Assembly (NCBI RefSeq): GCF_024211275.1
Contig: NZ_JAMLDX010000003.1
Span: 124,001 to 188,000, forward strand
Direction: 5' to 3'
DNA length: 64,000 nt
Origin: Sphingomonas tagetis
GTDB lineage: Bacteria > Pseudomonadota > Alphaproteobacteria > Sphingomonadales > Sphingomonadaceae
Below are positions 25,214 to 34,305 of this stretch, piece after piece. The translations under genes and the position numbers were made by a program. The number at the start of each line of letters is the position of its first letter. Position 1 is the first letter of the stretch. Under the pieces are notes generated by a model. The model searched no databases. It saw only the letters and a list, made by a program, of their open reading frames with translations, and was not told the origin of the DNA.

Positions 25214-26092
25214 GTGCCGTCTTCGATCGTCGATATCCATCCACACGTCATTTCGGACGACGAGAGCGCCTATCCGCCCGCGCCGCTGTTCGGCAAGCGA
25301 TCGGACTGGTCGCAGGAGCGGCCGAGCACGGTCGAGACGCTGATCGCGCAAATGGATGCGGCCGGTGTTGACAAGGCGGCGGTGGTGCACAGCTCGACCA
25401 CCTATGGTTTCGACAACAGCTATGTCGTCGATGCCTGCAACCTTTATCCCGGCCGCCTGCTCGCGGTCGGTTCGGTCGATGTGCTCGCGCCCGATGCGGT
25501 CGCGACGATCCGCGACTGGGTCGGCAAGGGGCTGGGCGGGCTGCGCGTGTTCACCGGGGGCAGCACCAAGGACTTCGATCCGAGCGAGTTGGACGACCCG
25601 CGCGCCTATCCCGCCTGGGAGGCGCTGGGCGAGCTTGGCCTCACCATGTCGATCCAGACCGGCCCGGTCGGTCTGCCTGCGGTGACGGCGCTGGCGAAGC
25701 GCTTTCCCAATGTACCGATCATCCTCGATCATCTCGGGCGCCCCGACGTGACTGACGGCCCGCCCTATGCGGCGGCGCGGAGCCTGTTCGAGCTGGCGGC
25801 GGTCCCGACGATCTACCTCAAGCTCACGCCGCGCATCATGGGCGACAGCAAGAAGGGCGCCGCGACGCCCGAGACTTTGTTCCCTCGGCTGGTCGAGGCA
25901 TTCGGCGCGCAGCGCATGGCGTGGGGCTCGAACTATCCGACGTCGGAAGGCACGCTGGCCGAGATCAAGGCGACCGCGGAGGATCGCTTCGCGACGCTGT
26001 CGGCCGGCGATCGAGAGTGGATTTTCGGCAAGACCGCGCTCACCCTATACCCGCAATTGACCGCGGATATGGGTATAGCCCGCGCCGTTTGA
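25214..26092 (+). CDS. Amidohydrolase-2 family hydrolase, LigI-like
   Basis: 292 residues, close in size to 2-pyrone-4,6-dicarboxylate hydrolase (LigI) and fuconolactonase. It has the metal-site start VDIHPHVIS (HxH), a helix-strand pattern of the TIM barrel, ILDHLGRPDV and the final motif WGSNYPTSEGT. In LigI-type proteins the last motif is usually GSDWP; here Asn replaces the Asp. It probably opens a lactone made by the ring-cleavage step, but exact substrate and metal need are unknown. First gene of a run of four tightly spaced genes. Confidence 0.72.
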   Translation: MPSSIVDIHPHVISDDESAYPPAPLFGKRSDWSQERPSTVETLIAQMDAAGVDKAAVVHSSTTYGFDNSYVVDACNLYPGRLLAVGSVDVLAPDAVATIRDWVGKGLGGLRVFTGGSTKDFDPSELDDPRAYPAWEALGELGLTMSIQTGPVGLPAVTALAKRFPNVPIILDHLGRPDVTDGPPYAAARSLFELAAVPTIYLKLTPRIMGDSKKGAATPETLFPRLVEAFGAQRMAWGSNYPTSEGTLAEIKATAEDRFATLSAGDREWIFGKTALTLYPQLTADMGIARAV

Positions 26093-26106
26093 GGAGAGAC
26101 AAGACC

Positions 26107-27402
26107 ATGGGCACCATCGCGGAAGAAGCGCCTGCCGCGCCGGCGGAATCCAGATCCGCGGTGGCTAGCGCGGCGCCGTGGGGTATCCTCGCGCTGCTCA
26201 CGGTCGGCGTGCTCATCGCATATTTCGATCGCACCAGCATCTCCTCGGCGCTGGCCGACAAGAGCTTCATCGCGCATTTCGATATGTCCGACGCCGACCG
26301 CGGCTTTGTCGGCGCGGCGTTCTTCTGGTCCTATGCGCTGATGCAGATCCCGATGGGCTGGATCGTCGACCGCTTCGGCGTCAAATATCCCTACGCGATC
26401 TGCTTTGCCTTGTGGTGCGTCGCGACCGCCGCGACCGGGCTGATGCACGTCGTCGCGGGCCTGTTCGTCATGCGGCTGATCGTCGGACTGACCGAAGCGA
26501 TCGTGACGCCTGCCAGCTACCGCTGGATCCGGCTCAACATGCCCGAGACGCATGCCGGCACCGCCGTCGGCATCTTCGCGATGGGTAACAAGATCGGCGT
26601 CGCGATCGGCGCGCCGATCGCCGCCTGGCTGATCGTGACGTTCGACTGGCGGCTGATGTTCGTGATTTCGGGGCTTGCCGGGCTGGTCTGGCTGATCCCG
26701 TGGATGCTGCTCGTCAAGCGTGACTATCTCGCCAAGACCGAGATCGCCGCGGCGCGGCGCAAGACCGGCCAGGTCACCTTCCGCAGCATCATCAAGGCGC
26801 CGGTGATCTGGGGCGCGATGATCGTCAATTTCTGCTACGGCTATTTCAGCTTCTACTGCATGACCTGGATGCCGGCCTATCTGGTCGAGGAACAGGGACT
26901 CTCGCTGCAGGAATCGGGACTCTACACCTTTTTCAGTTTCGCCGGGATCGCGCTCGTCGCGGTGGTGGCGGGCTGGGCGGCGGATCGCATCATCGCACGT
27001 GGATACGACGCGATCATCACGCGCAAGGTGTTCATCGTCGCGGGCTTCGCGGGGGCGAGCACGGTCCTGCTCGGCGCCTACGCCCATAGCCTGGAATGGG
27101 CGCTGTTCTGGAACGTCTTCTCGCTCTCCGCGCTCGGCCTCACCACCGCCAACAATCTGGCGTTGTGCAAGATCACGCTGATCCCGCCGCCCGCGGTCGG
27201 GCTGTCGGTCGGCGTGCAGCAGGTCGCGGGCACGCTGTCGGGCGGCGTCGCGGCGGGGCTGTCGGGCTGGCTGCTCCACACCACCGGCAGCTATGACGTG
27301 CCGATGATGGTGATCGTCGCCTTTCTCGCGATCGGCGCGGCGGCGTGCATCATCCTGCTGCGGCCGAAATGGTCGCCCAAGATCACCCAAGTCGAGGACT
27401 GA
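26107..27402 (+). CDS. MFS transporter, anion:cation symporter (galactonate/phthalate-type) family
   Basis: 431 residues from the ATG at 26107, preceded by GAGGAGAG. Twelve membrane helices of the ACS family are predicted, with the signature YFDRTSISSAL in helix 1, QIPMGWIVDRFGVKYPY between helices 2 and 3 and TEAIVTPASYRWIR in helix 4-5. Members import aromatic or sugar acids such as phthalate, protocatechuate or galactonate with protons. Its place between the hydrolase and the ring-cleavage dioxygenase makes it the likely inner-membrane importer of the island's substrate. Confidence 0.88.
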   Translation: MGTIAEEAPAAPAESRSAVASAAPWGILALLTVGVLIAYFDRTSISSALADKSFIAHFDMSDADRGFVGAAFFWSYALMQIPMGWIVDRFGVKYPYAICFALWCVATAATGLMHVVAGLFVMRLIVGLTEAIVTPASYRWIRLNMPETHAGTAVGIFAMGNKIGVAIGAPIAAWLIVTFDWRLMFVISGLAGLVWLIPWMLLVKRDYLAKTEIAAARRKTGQVTFRSIIKAPVIWGAMIVNFCYGYFSFYCMTWMPAYLVEEQGLSLQESGLYTFFSFAGIALVAVVAGWAADRIIARGYDAIITRKVFIVAGFAGASTVLLGAYAHSLEWALFWNVFSLSALGLTTANNLALCKITLIPPPAVGLSVGVQQVAGTLSGGVAAGLSGWLLHTTGSYDVPMMVIVAFLAIGAAACIILLRPKWSPKITQVED

Positions 27403-27405
27403 ATC

Positions 27406-28428
27406 GTGGCACAAATCATATTCGGCATGGCCGTGCCGCACAGCGGCATGCTCGGCCAGGCGCCGGAGGACTGGCTCACCAACGGCGCGCGCGACCGCAA
27501 CAATCCCGAGCTGTGGTACCGCAACCGCACCTGGACCTATGACGAGCTTGAGGCCGAGCGCGGCGCCGCGTTCGAGCCGTTCCTGACGATCGAGGAGCGC
27601 ACGACGCGCGCCGCGCGCTGCCGCGCCGCGCTCGACGAGATGGCGGCGGCGTACCAGCGCGCCAATGTCGATGTCGCGATCATCCTGGGCAAGGACCAGA
27701 AGGAAATCTGGCCCGACCAATCGCCCTCGATCACCATCTATACCGGCGAGGACGTGCATAATGGTCCGCCGCAGCGCCCGGTCTATGCACCCGATCACCA
27801 TGTCGTGCACAAGGCTTATCCCGAGCTCGCGACCTATCTGATCGACAAGTTTCAGGACGCCGGCTTCGACCTCAACGATCTCCAGGCCTGGCCGGAGAAT
27901 GTGTGGATGGCGCAACGGCAGGGCATGAGGCCCGACTATCCGGTCGTCCCGCACGCCTACAGCTTCGTCTATCACCAGATCATGGGCGACAATCCGCCGC
28001 CGCATGTGCCGGTGCTGTTCAACCTGTTTTATCCGCCGACCCAGCCGTCGATGAAGCGCTGCATCGAGTTCGGCCGCGTGCTGCGCGAGGCGATCGAGGC
28101 ATGGCCGCAGGATGTACGCGTCGCGGTGATCGCGTCGGGCGGGCTGTCGCATTTCGTCAACGACGAGGAATTCGACCGCGACGTGATGGGGAAGCTGGCG
28201 AGCTACGACTATGAGGGCCTCGCCGCGATCCCCAACGGCTATTACCAGTCGGGCACGTCGGAGGTGAAGATCTACAGCATCGTGATGATGGCGCTGCAGC
28301 AGACCGGCGCGCAGATGAATCTGGTCGACTACATCCCCTGCTGGCGCACCCCCGCGGGCACCGGCGAAGGCATGGGCTTCATGTACTGGAGCCCCGAGGA
28401 AACCGCACAAAAGGAAGCAGCTGAATGA
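27406..28428 (+). CDS. Class III extradiol ring-cleavage dioxygenase, single-chain LigB-like
   Basis: 340 residues starting at GTG 27406, 3 bp after the transporter. LigB-fold features are AVPHSGMLG (His12, an iron ligand), VIASGGLSHF (His249, the catalytic acid/base) and GTSEVKIY (Glu286, an iron ligand). The position of the second iron-ligand His of LigB (NDH) reads GKDQKE here, with Gln98 in place of His. It presumably cleaves a catecholic or gallate-like ring, but the altered ligand marks a distinct subgroup. Its stop overlaps the aldolase start by 4 bp. Confidence 0.78.
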   Translation: MAQIIFGMAVPHSGMLGQAPEDWLTNGARDRNNPELWYRNRTWTYDELEAERGAAFEPFLTIEERTTRAARCRAALDEMAAAYQRANVDVAIILGKDQKEIWPDQSPSITIYTGEDVHNGPPQRPVYAPDHHVVHKAYPELATYLIDKFQDAGFDLNDLQAWPENVWMAQRQGMRPDYPVVPHAYSFVYHQIMGDNPPPHVPVLFNLFYPPTQPSMKRCIEFGRVLREAIEAWPQDVRVAVIASGGLSHFVNDEEFDRDVMGKLASYDYEGLAAIPNGYYQSGTSEVKIYSIVMMALQQTGAQMNLVDYIPCWRTPAGTGEGMGFMYWSPEETAQKEAAE

Positions 28429-29282
28429 CCGGCCCCCGTCTCAACGGCATCATCCGCGCGTGGGAAGCGGGCAAGCCGGCCTTCACCTGCTTTGCCAAGC
28501 TCGACAAGACGCTGGCGCAGGAACTGAGCGACGCGCCCTATGACGGCGTGGTCTTCGAGATGGAGCATAATCCCTACGACGTCGCGGCGCTGGGCGACTC
28601 GCTCCAGTACATGCTCAGCCGCAAGAAGATCGCCGAGAGCGGCTCGGTCGCGCCGGGCGTCACCCCGCTGGCGCGCATCCCCGCCAATGGCGTCGAGATG
28701 AACCAGTTCCAGGCCAAGCAGGTGCTCGACCGCGGCGTCTATGGCGTGATCACGCCGCACGTCTCGAGCGTCGAGCAGGCCTACAACGCCGTCGCCTCGT
28801 GCCGCTATGCCAAGCCCACGGGCGCCGCGCTGTACGAACCCAAGGGGGTGCGCGGTGACGGTCCGGCGGCCGCCGCGCGTTACTGGGGCGTCAGCCAGGC
28901 TGAATATTACGCCAAGGCCGATGTGTGGCCGCTCGCGCCGCATGGCGAGCTGCTGGTCGGGCTGATGATCGAGAGTCCCGAGGCGATCGAGAATCTCGAC
29001 GACATTCTGACGAACGTGCCGGGGATCGGCTTCTGCCTGATCGGCGAGGGGGATCTGTCGCAGGCGCTCGGCTATCCGCGCCAGTATGAGCATCCCGAGG
29101 TGATCGACGCGATGCGGCAGATCGCCGAGACTTGCCACAAGCACAAGGTGGTGGTCGGCAACCCGCATGTCGGCGCCAAGAATGTCGAGCGGCTGCTCAG
29201 CGAAGGCTACAAGTTCCTGATGAGCGCGCCGGTGCGCAGCTATGGCGTGGTCGGCCAGGGACGCGAGCTGGCGGGGTATTGA
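28425..29282 (+). CDS. HpcH/HpaI family aldolase/citrate lyase protein
   Basis: 285 residues. This is a class II (metal-dependent) aldolase of the pyruvate/phosphoenolpyruvate superfamily, with the VFEMEHNPYD region (substrate-side acid), TPLARIPANG, VYGVITPHVSS, the metal-binding Glu in GLMIESPEAIEN and IGEGDLSQALGYP (Asp). HpaI-type enzymes split hydroxy-oxo acids into pyruvate and an aldehyde or oxo acid. It could take the role of LigK, cleaving 4-carboxy-4-hydroxy-2-oxoadipate, which is inference. Translationally coupled to the dioxygenase. Confidence 0.82.
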   Translation: MTGPRLNGIIRAWEAGKPAFTCFAKLDKTLAQELSDAPYDGVVFEMEHNPYDVAALGDSLQYMLSRKKIAESGSVAPGVTPLARIPANGVEMNQFQAKQVLDRGVYGVITPHVSSVEQAYNAVASCRYAKPTGAALYEPKGVRGDGPAAAARYWGVSQAEYYAKADVWPLAPHGELLVGLMIESPEAIENLDDILTNVPGIGFCLIGEGDLSQALGYPRQYEHPEVIDAMRQIAETCHKHKVVVGNPHVGAKNVERLLSEGYKFLMSAPVRSYGVVGQGRELAGY

Positions 29283-29290
29283 ACTGACAA

Positions 29291-29314
29291 GCCCCTCCCC
29301 TTCAGAGGAGGGGC
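29291..29314 (+). terminator. Hairpin after the aldolase gene
   Basis: Perfect 8-bp stem GCCCCTCC / GGAGGGGC, loop 8 nt, 8 bp after the aldolase stop. No T-run follows. Either a weak terminator or an mRNA-stabilising hairpin between two transcription units of the island. Confidence 0.45.
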
Positions 29315-29404
29315 CAGGACCCGAACTTATCGCCCACCCGGCCAATCCGATTAGTCCTCGCCGCCACGTCATGGTCTGACACCCGTATAACCGGGGAGAG
29401 ACAA

Positions 29405-30952
29405 GTGAACGGCGCCCAAGCCCTTGTGAACACGCTGGCCGATCAGGGCGTCGAGATTTGCTTCGCCAATCCCGGCACGTCGGAAATGCATTTCCTCGCC
29501 GCGCTCGACAATCCGCGGATGAAGAGCGTGCTGTGCCTGTTCGAGGGCGTGTGCACCGGCGCCGCCGACGGCTGGTACCGGATGAAGGACAAGCCGGCGT
29601 CGACCCTGCTCCACCTCGGTCCGGGGCTGGCGAACGGTCTTGCCAACATCCACAACGCCAAGCGCGCCAGCGTCGGCATGGTCAATATCGTCGGCGAGCA
29701 TTCGGCGTCGCACCTCAAATATGATCCGCCGCTGAGCAGCGATATCGAGGGTCTGGCGCGGCCGCTCAGCCATTGGGTGCGGCGCGCGGAATCCGCGACG
29801 AGCATCGCCTGGGACACTGCCACCGCCGTCGGCAAGGCGAGCGAGCATCCCGGCCAGATCGCGACGCTGATCCTGCCCGGCGACACGGCGTGGAAGGATG
29901 CCGGCGACCGCGTCGTTCCTGCCGCTGCCGCGCCGTCGCGCAAGGTGCCCGATGTCGCGCGCATCGACCAGATCGCGCAAGTGCTCAGGTCGGGCGAACC
30001 CGCGCTGATTATCCTCGCCAACAAGGCGACGCGCGGCCGCGCGCTCGAGCTGGCGGGCAAGATCGCGGCGGGCACGGGCTGCCGCCTCGGCTCACAGTTC
30101 TTCACCGCGCGCATCGAGCGTGGCGCGGGACGCGTGCCGGTCGAGCGCATCCCCTATGCCGTGGCTCAGGGCAGCGCCTTCCTCGCCAGCTTCAAACATT
30201 TGATCACGGTCGAGACCAAGGAGCCGGTCGCCTTCTTCAGCTACCCGGACAAGCCGAGCCTGTTGAAGGCGCCCGGCACGGTGGTGCACCCACTGGCCGA
30301 GGCGGACGAGGACAGCGAGGTCGCGCTCGAAATGCTGCTCGACGCGCTGGGCGCTTCCGGCATCGCGCCGCGCATTCAGGAGCGTATCGAGACCCCCGTG
30401 CCAAGCGGCGCGCTCAATCCGGTCAGCATCGCGCATGCGCTCGCCGCGGCGCTGCCCGAGCATGCCATTCTGGTCGATGAATCGCTGACTACCGGACGCG
30501 AGAGCATGGGGCTGACGATGGGTGCTCGCCCCCACGACCTGATCAACAATATGGGCGGGTCGATCGGCTATGGCACGCCGGTCGCGACCGGAACCGCGCT
30601 CGCCTGCCCGGACCGGCGGACCTTCTGCATGGTCGGCGACGGCAGCGCGATGTACACGATCCAGTCGCTGTGGACTCAGGCGCGCGAGCAGCTGCCGGTC
30701 ACCACGATCATCTTCGCCAACAACAGCTATGCCATCCTCAAGGCCGAATACGCCAATATGGGCGCAGGCACGCCGGGGCCGCAGGCGCTGGCGATGATCG
30801 ATATCGACCGCCCGACGATCGACTGGGTCGCAATGGCCAAGTCGATGGGCGTGCCGGGGGTGCAGGTCACCACCGCCGAGGATTTCCACGCTCAGATGGT
30901 CCGCTCGGCCGACGCCGAGGGGCCGGTGCTGATCGAAGTGAAGCTCTACTGA
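29405..30952 (+). CDS. ThDP-dependent enzyme, acetolactate synthase/benzoylformate decarboxylase-like
   Basis: 515 residues from the GTG at 29405, preceded by GGGGAGA. All three ThDP-enzyme domains are present: the PYR domain with the activating Glu in CLFEGVCTGAADGW and the start CFANPGTSEMHFLAAL, a central domain, and the PP domain with GDGSAMYTIQSLW and FANNSYAIL (ThDP-Mg motif GDG...N). It is a little short for AHAS and has no small-subunit gene beside it, so biosynthetic acetolactate synthesis is unlikely. It probably decarboxylates or ligates a 2-oxo acid in this catabolic pathway. Confidence 0.82.
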   Translation: MNGAQALVNTLADQGVEICFANPGTSEMHFLAALDNPRMKSVLCLFEGVCTGAADGWYRMKDKPASTLLHLGPGLANGLANIHNAKRASVGMVNIVGEHSASHLKYDPPLSSDIEGLARPLSHWVRRAESATSIAWDTATAVGKASEHPGQIATLILPGDTAWKDAGDRVVPAAAAPSRKVPDVARIDQIAQVLRSGEPALIILANKATRGRALELAGKIAAGTGCRLGSQFFTARIERGAGRVPVERIPYAVAQGSAFLASFKHLITVETKEPVAFFSYPDKPSLLKAPGTVVHPLAEADEDSEVALEMLLDALGASGIAPRIQERIETPVPSGALNPVSIAHALAAALPEHAILVDESLTTGRESMGLTMGARPHDLINNMGGSIGYGTPVATGTALACPDRRTFCMVGDGSAMYTIQSLWTQAREQLPVTTIIFANNSYAILKAEYANMGAGTPGPQALAMIDIDRPTIDWVAMAKSMGVPGVQVTTAEDFHAQMVRSADAEGPVLIEVKLY

Positions 30953-30969
30953 CAATTGGGGAGGGGCCG

Positions 30970-31863
30970 ATGGCCACCACAGCCGTGACGACGCTCAAGA
31001 CCAATCTCGCCGATTATCCCGTGACCGCGGCGATGAAGGACGGTCGCGTCCTGTCCGATATCGTCACGCTCGACTTTTGCGGCCCGCCACAAGCGCATAA
31101 CGGCTTCAAGGCGATGCTGCGCGAGAACGCCTATGATTGCGGCGAGCTGGCGATCGTCACGCTGCTTCAGGCCAAGATCTACGGCAAGCCCTGGGTCGCG
31201 CTGCCGATCCCGGTCAATGGCCGTTTCCAGCATCATTGCGCCGGCTTCAACCGCGAGTTCGGGCATCTGGACCCCAGGGACATCGAGGGCAAGCGCGTCG
31301 GTGTGCGCACCTATACCCAGACGACGGGCCTCTGGATTCGCGGCATCCTCAAGCACGAATATGGCGTCGATCTCGACAAGGTGACGTGGTGCACCGTCAA
31401 TGACGGCCATCTGCTCGAATATAGCGATCCGCCCAATTGCGAGCGGCTGCCCAAGGGGTCGGACATCGGCCAGATGATGCTCGACGGCGAGCTCGCCGCC
31501 ACGCTGCAGGGCGTTGATCTGCCCAAGGACCCGCGCGTCGAATATCTCGTGCCCGATCCGTTCGAGGCGGCGAAGGACTGGTTCGCTCGCACCGGCGCGG
31601 TGTGCATCAACCACATGTTCGTGGTGCACGAAGAGCTTTCGCGGACCCGCCCGGACGTGGTGAAGGAACTGTACCGCATGCTGGTCGAAAGCCGCAGCGC
31701 TGTGGAGAGCGAGCTTCCCGCGAGCTATCCGCCGGTCGGCCTCGAGGCGAACCGCAAGAACATCCAGCTCGCCATCGACTGGGCGTTGGAGCAGAAGTTC
31801 ATTCCGCGCCGGATGGCGGTCGACGAGCTGTTCGACGAGACCACCGCGAGCCTCGGCGCATGA
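30970..31863 (+). CDS. 4,5-dihydroxyphthalate decarboxylase-like protein (second copy)
   Basis: 297 residues from ATG 30970 (GGGGAGGGG upstream), 17 bp after the ThDP enzyme. It is the same family as 22994-23986 and shares the block GKRVGVRTYTQTTGLWIRGI and the C-terminal VGLEANRKNIQLAIDWALEQK. It differs in the N-terminal half, with LDFCGPPQAHNGFKAMLREN and CGELAIVTLLQAKIYGKPWVALP. It is about 30 residues shorter. The two copies in one island suggest two decarboxylation steps or two isomeric substrates. The reaction is inferred from family only. Confidence 0.78.
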   Translation: MATTAVTTLKTNLADYPVTAAMKDGRVLSDIVTLDFCGPPQAHNGFKAMLRENAYDCGELAIVTLLQAKIYGKPWVALPIPVNGRFQHHCAGFNREFGHLDPRDIEGKRVGVRTYTQTTGLWIRGILKHEYGVDLDKVTWCTVNDGHLLEYSDPPNCERLPKGSDIGQMMLDGELAATLQGVDLPKDPRVEYLVPDPFEAAKDWFARTGAVCINHMFVVHEELSRTRPDVVKELYRMLVESRSAVESELPASYPPVGLEANRKNIQLAIDWALEQKFIPRRMAVDELFDETTASLGA

Positions 31864-33185
31864 AAATGCTGCGCAGCATTTTGGGATTCGCTGCACTCGC
31901 GACCGGACTTGGTGCGGCGGCAGCGCAGGTCCAACGGGTGCCGGCGGAATTGCGCACCAGCTATCTCGCTTTCGGGGCGCGTGACGGCGAGGGGATGCTT
32001 TATGAATCTGCCATGGGGGCATCGAAGCCGCGTGTCGCGCTGGTGTTCGCGCATCCGACCAACAACAATTTCAACGACCCGGTCGCGCGCGAGCTGGCGA
32101 AGCGCGGCTATCGCGTTCTGACGCTCAACCGGCCCGGCGGCGACGAGCGGCTCGACGCCATCGCGCCGCTGGTCGGCCGCGGTGTCGCCTGGCTGCGCAC
32201 CTTGCCGGGTGTCGAAAAGGTTGTGCTGGTCGGGCATAGCGGCGGCGGGCCGCTAATGGCTTTTTACCAGAATGTCGCCGAGAATGGTCCCGCGGCGTGC
32301 AGCGGGCCGGAAAAGATCATCACCTGCCGCGTCGAGGGGCTGAAGGCGCTGCCCAAGGCCGACGGCATCGCGCTGCTTGATCCAACGCTCGGCGCCTATC
32401 ACCAGATGACGTCGATCGACCCCGCTGCGGGCGAGACGAGGCGCGACACGACGGTCGATATGTTCGACGCGGCCAATGGCTATGACGCCGCGACCGGCAA
32501 GGCGGCCTATTCGCCTGACTTCCGCAAACGCTATCTCGCCGCCCAAGCCACGCGGGGCGTTTCGCTGACGCAGGCAGCGCTGGCGCGGCTAAAGGCGATC
32601 GAGGCGGGGCAGGGGCGGTTCAGCGACGACGAGCCGTTCGCGGTGCGCGGGATCGGCGTGCATGCGTTCGGCGCGCGGCTGTATCAGCCCGACACCGCCC
32701 TGCTCGCCCGCACGGCGCGCCCGCATCTGCTGCTGCGCGCCGACGGCACGCAAGGCGAGGGCATCGTCCCATCGGTACGCGCACCGATGGGGCAGGATGT
32801 CCGTCGTGCGCTGACAACGCTGGCGCAGATGGGAGCCAACAGCACGGTTCGCACCTTCCTTGCGCAGGCTGCGATCCGCACCGGGCCTGATTATGCGATC
32901 ACGGCGGACTCGATTACCGGCGTCGACTGGGCGTCGGCATTCACCTCAGCGCCTGCCAATGCGCGCGGGATCACCGTCCCGGCGCTCGTTCTGACGATGA
33001 GCTGCCACTATCTGCTCGTCTCGGGCGAACTGACCTTCGACGCGCTCGCCTCGCGCGACAAAAGCTATGCTGCGGTCGAGGGCGCGACGCATCTCTTCAC
33101 CCCATGCCGCCCGCAATATGGCGACACGGTCAAGCGCAGCTTCGATTTCGTCGATAGCTGGCTGAGCAAGCCGGGCCGCTTCTGA
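31860..33185 (+). CDS. Secreted alpha/beta hydrolase
   Basis: 441 residues from the ATG at 31860, overlapping the previous stop by 4 bp (ATGA). A signal peptide is present (MLRSILGFAALATGLGAAAAQ). The fold shows VALVFAHPTNNNFNDPVA (oxyanion strand), VVLVGHSGGGPLMAF (nucleophile Ser in GHSGG) and a late histidine in EGATHLFTPC. It is longer than simple esterases, with a cap insertion around residues 130-280. A periplasmic ester or amide hydrolase feeding the island is the natural guess; substrate unknown. Confidence 0.78.
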   Translation: MKMLRSILGFAALATGLGAAAAQVQRVPAELRTSYLAFGARDGEGMLYESAMGASKPRVALVFAHPTNNNFNDPVARELAKRGYRVLTLNRPGGDERLDAIAPLVGRGVAWLRTLPGVEKVVLVGHSGGGPLMAFYQNVAENGPAACSGPEKIITCRVEGLKALPKADGIALLDPTLGAYHQMTSIDPAAGETRRDTTVDMFDAANGYDAATGKAAYSPDFRKRYLAAQATRGVSLTQAALARLKAIEAGQGRFSDDEPFAVRGIGVHAFGARLYQPDTALLARTARPHLLLRADGTQGEGIVPSVRAPMGQDVRRALTTLAQMGANSTVRTFLAQAAIRTGPDYAITADSITGVDWASAFTSAPANARGITVPALVLTMSCHYLLVSGELTFDALASRDKSYAAVEGATHLFTPCRPQYGDTVKRSFDFVDSWLSKPGRF

Positions 33186-34123
33186 TGCGCATGACAGCGC
33201 TCATCCTCGCCGTGGCGCTGGCCGGTTGCGCGGGGCGCGAGCCACTCGCACCGATGCGCTATATCGACGCGCATTCGCACATCCTGCCCGACATGCCGGC
33301 CGCGGCGGAAGTCGCGATGCTGCGCGAGGCCGGGCTGGCGCAGGTCGTGATCATGTCGCCCGACCCGGCTGGCCTTCGCGAGATCACCGCAGCGGGGCGC
33401 GGCTTCGTGGTGCCGTTCATCAGCATTGCGCGGTTGCCCGACATGGCAGGCTACCGGCTCGGCGCGGACAGCGCGGCGCGCTTTGCCGAGCTGCATGCGG
33501 CGGGGGCGGTGTGCGGCTTCGGCGAGCTGCCGACCCGGATCGAGCCGGCGACCGATCCTAGCGACGCCGCCGCGCTGCTCCATCCGCACCGGATGGCGAT
33601 CTATCGCGAGGCTGACCGGCTCGGCCTGCCGGTCAACATGCATATCGGCCTCGACGCGCCCGAGACGATCGCCGCAGTCGAACGCATCGCGTCCGGGCAT
33701 CCGCGCATGACGCTGGTGCTGGCCCATACGGGCTGGAGCGCGGGCGCCGCAACAATCGGGCGGCTCATGGACGCCCACGCCAATATCCATGCCGATCTTT
33801 CGGTGCGGCTCGATCCGGCGGCGGGCTGGCCGTCCCCGGGCGGTGGCGCCGCGGTGCCGGCCAAGATCACCATCCTCGATGCCGACGGCGTGGTCCGCCC
33901 GGACTGGCGCGCGCTGATCCTGCGCCATCCGAACCGTTTCATGTTCGGCATGGACATCACGTCGGCCGGCGGCGGGCGGGCGGGGCAGGCGAAGCTGCTG
34001 CTCGCCACCGCGCGCAACGCGCTGGGGCAATTGCCGCGCAAGGTCGAAGCCGCCGTGGCGCACGGCAATGCCGAGCGGATGATAGCCGGATGCGCGGCGA
34101 AGGGTGTTTTCGGAAATCCGTAA
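33185..34123 (+). CDS. Amidohydrolase-family lipoprotein
   Basis: 312 residues. Start and previous stop share one base (TGATG). The N-terminus MRMTALILAVALAGCAG carries a lipobox (LAGC), so the protein is probably membrane-anchored in the periplasm. This is odd, because most amidohydrolase-2 enzymes are cytoplasmic. Metal-site features are YIDAHSHILPD (HxH), VNMHIGLDAP (His), LVLAHTGWSAG (His) and FMFGMDITSAG (Asp). It belongs to the TIM-barrel metal hydrolases. Coupled to the secreted alpha/beta hydrolase, so the pair may act in sequence outside the cytoplasm. Confidence 0.78.
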   Translation: MRMTALILAVALAGCAGREPLAPMRYIDAHSHILPDMPAAAEVAMLREAGLAQVVIMSPDPAGLREITAAGRGFVVPFISIARLPDMAGYRLGADSAARFAELHAAGAVCGFGELPTRIEPATDPSDAAALLHPHRMAIYREADRLGLPVNMHIGLDAPETIAAVERIASGHPRMTLVLAHTGWSAGAATIGRLMDAHANIHADLSVRLDPAAGWPSPGGGAAVPAKITILDADGVVRPDWRALILRHPNRFMFGMDITSAGGGRAGQAKLLLATARNALGQLPRKVEAAVAHGNAERMIAGCAAKGVFGNP

Positions 34124-34305
34124 ACCCTGACGCCAAAGCTTATCGCATGGCGCGTCAATCCAATGCGGCCAATAAGCGCGATATCCGCAATATACAATCG
34201 ACGCCACCGGCGACAATGCCGGCGGCAACTGCACGAAAATGCCAAGAACAAAATCAGCGCGTGCAGATTGTCACAAGCAATGACGATGAATTCAGCGGAG
34301 GGGAA

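Noticed and set aside
25933..28410. An 825-codon minus-strand open frame opposite the MFS and dioxygenase genes
   Set aside because: It crosses two well-supported genes and shows only low-complexity Arg/Asp/His text. A by-product of high GC.
29405..30952. Biosynthetic acetolactate synthase (ilvB/ilvG)
   Set aside because: The gene is short for AHAS, has no regulatory subunit beside it and is embedded in a catabolic operon.
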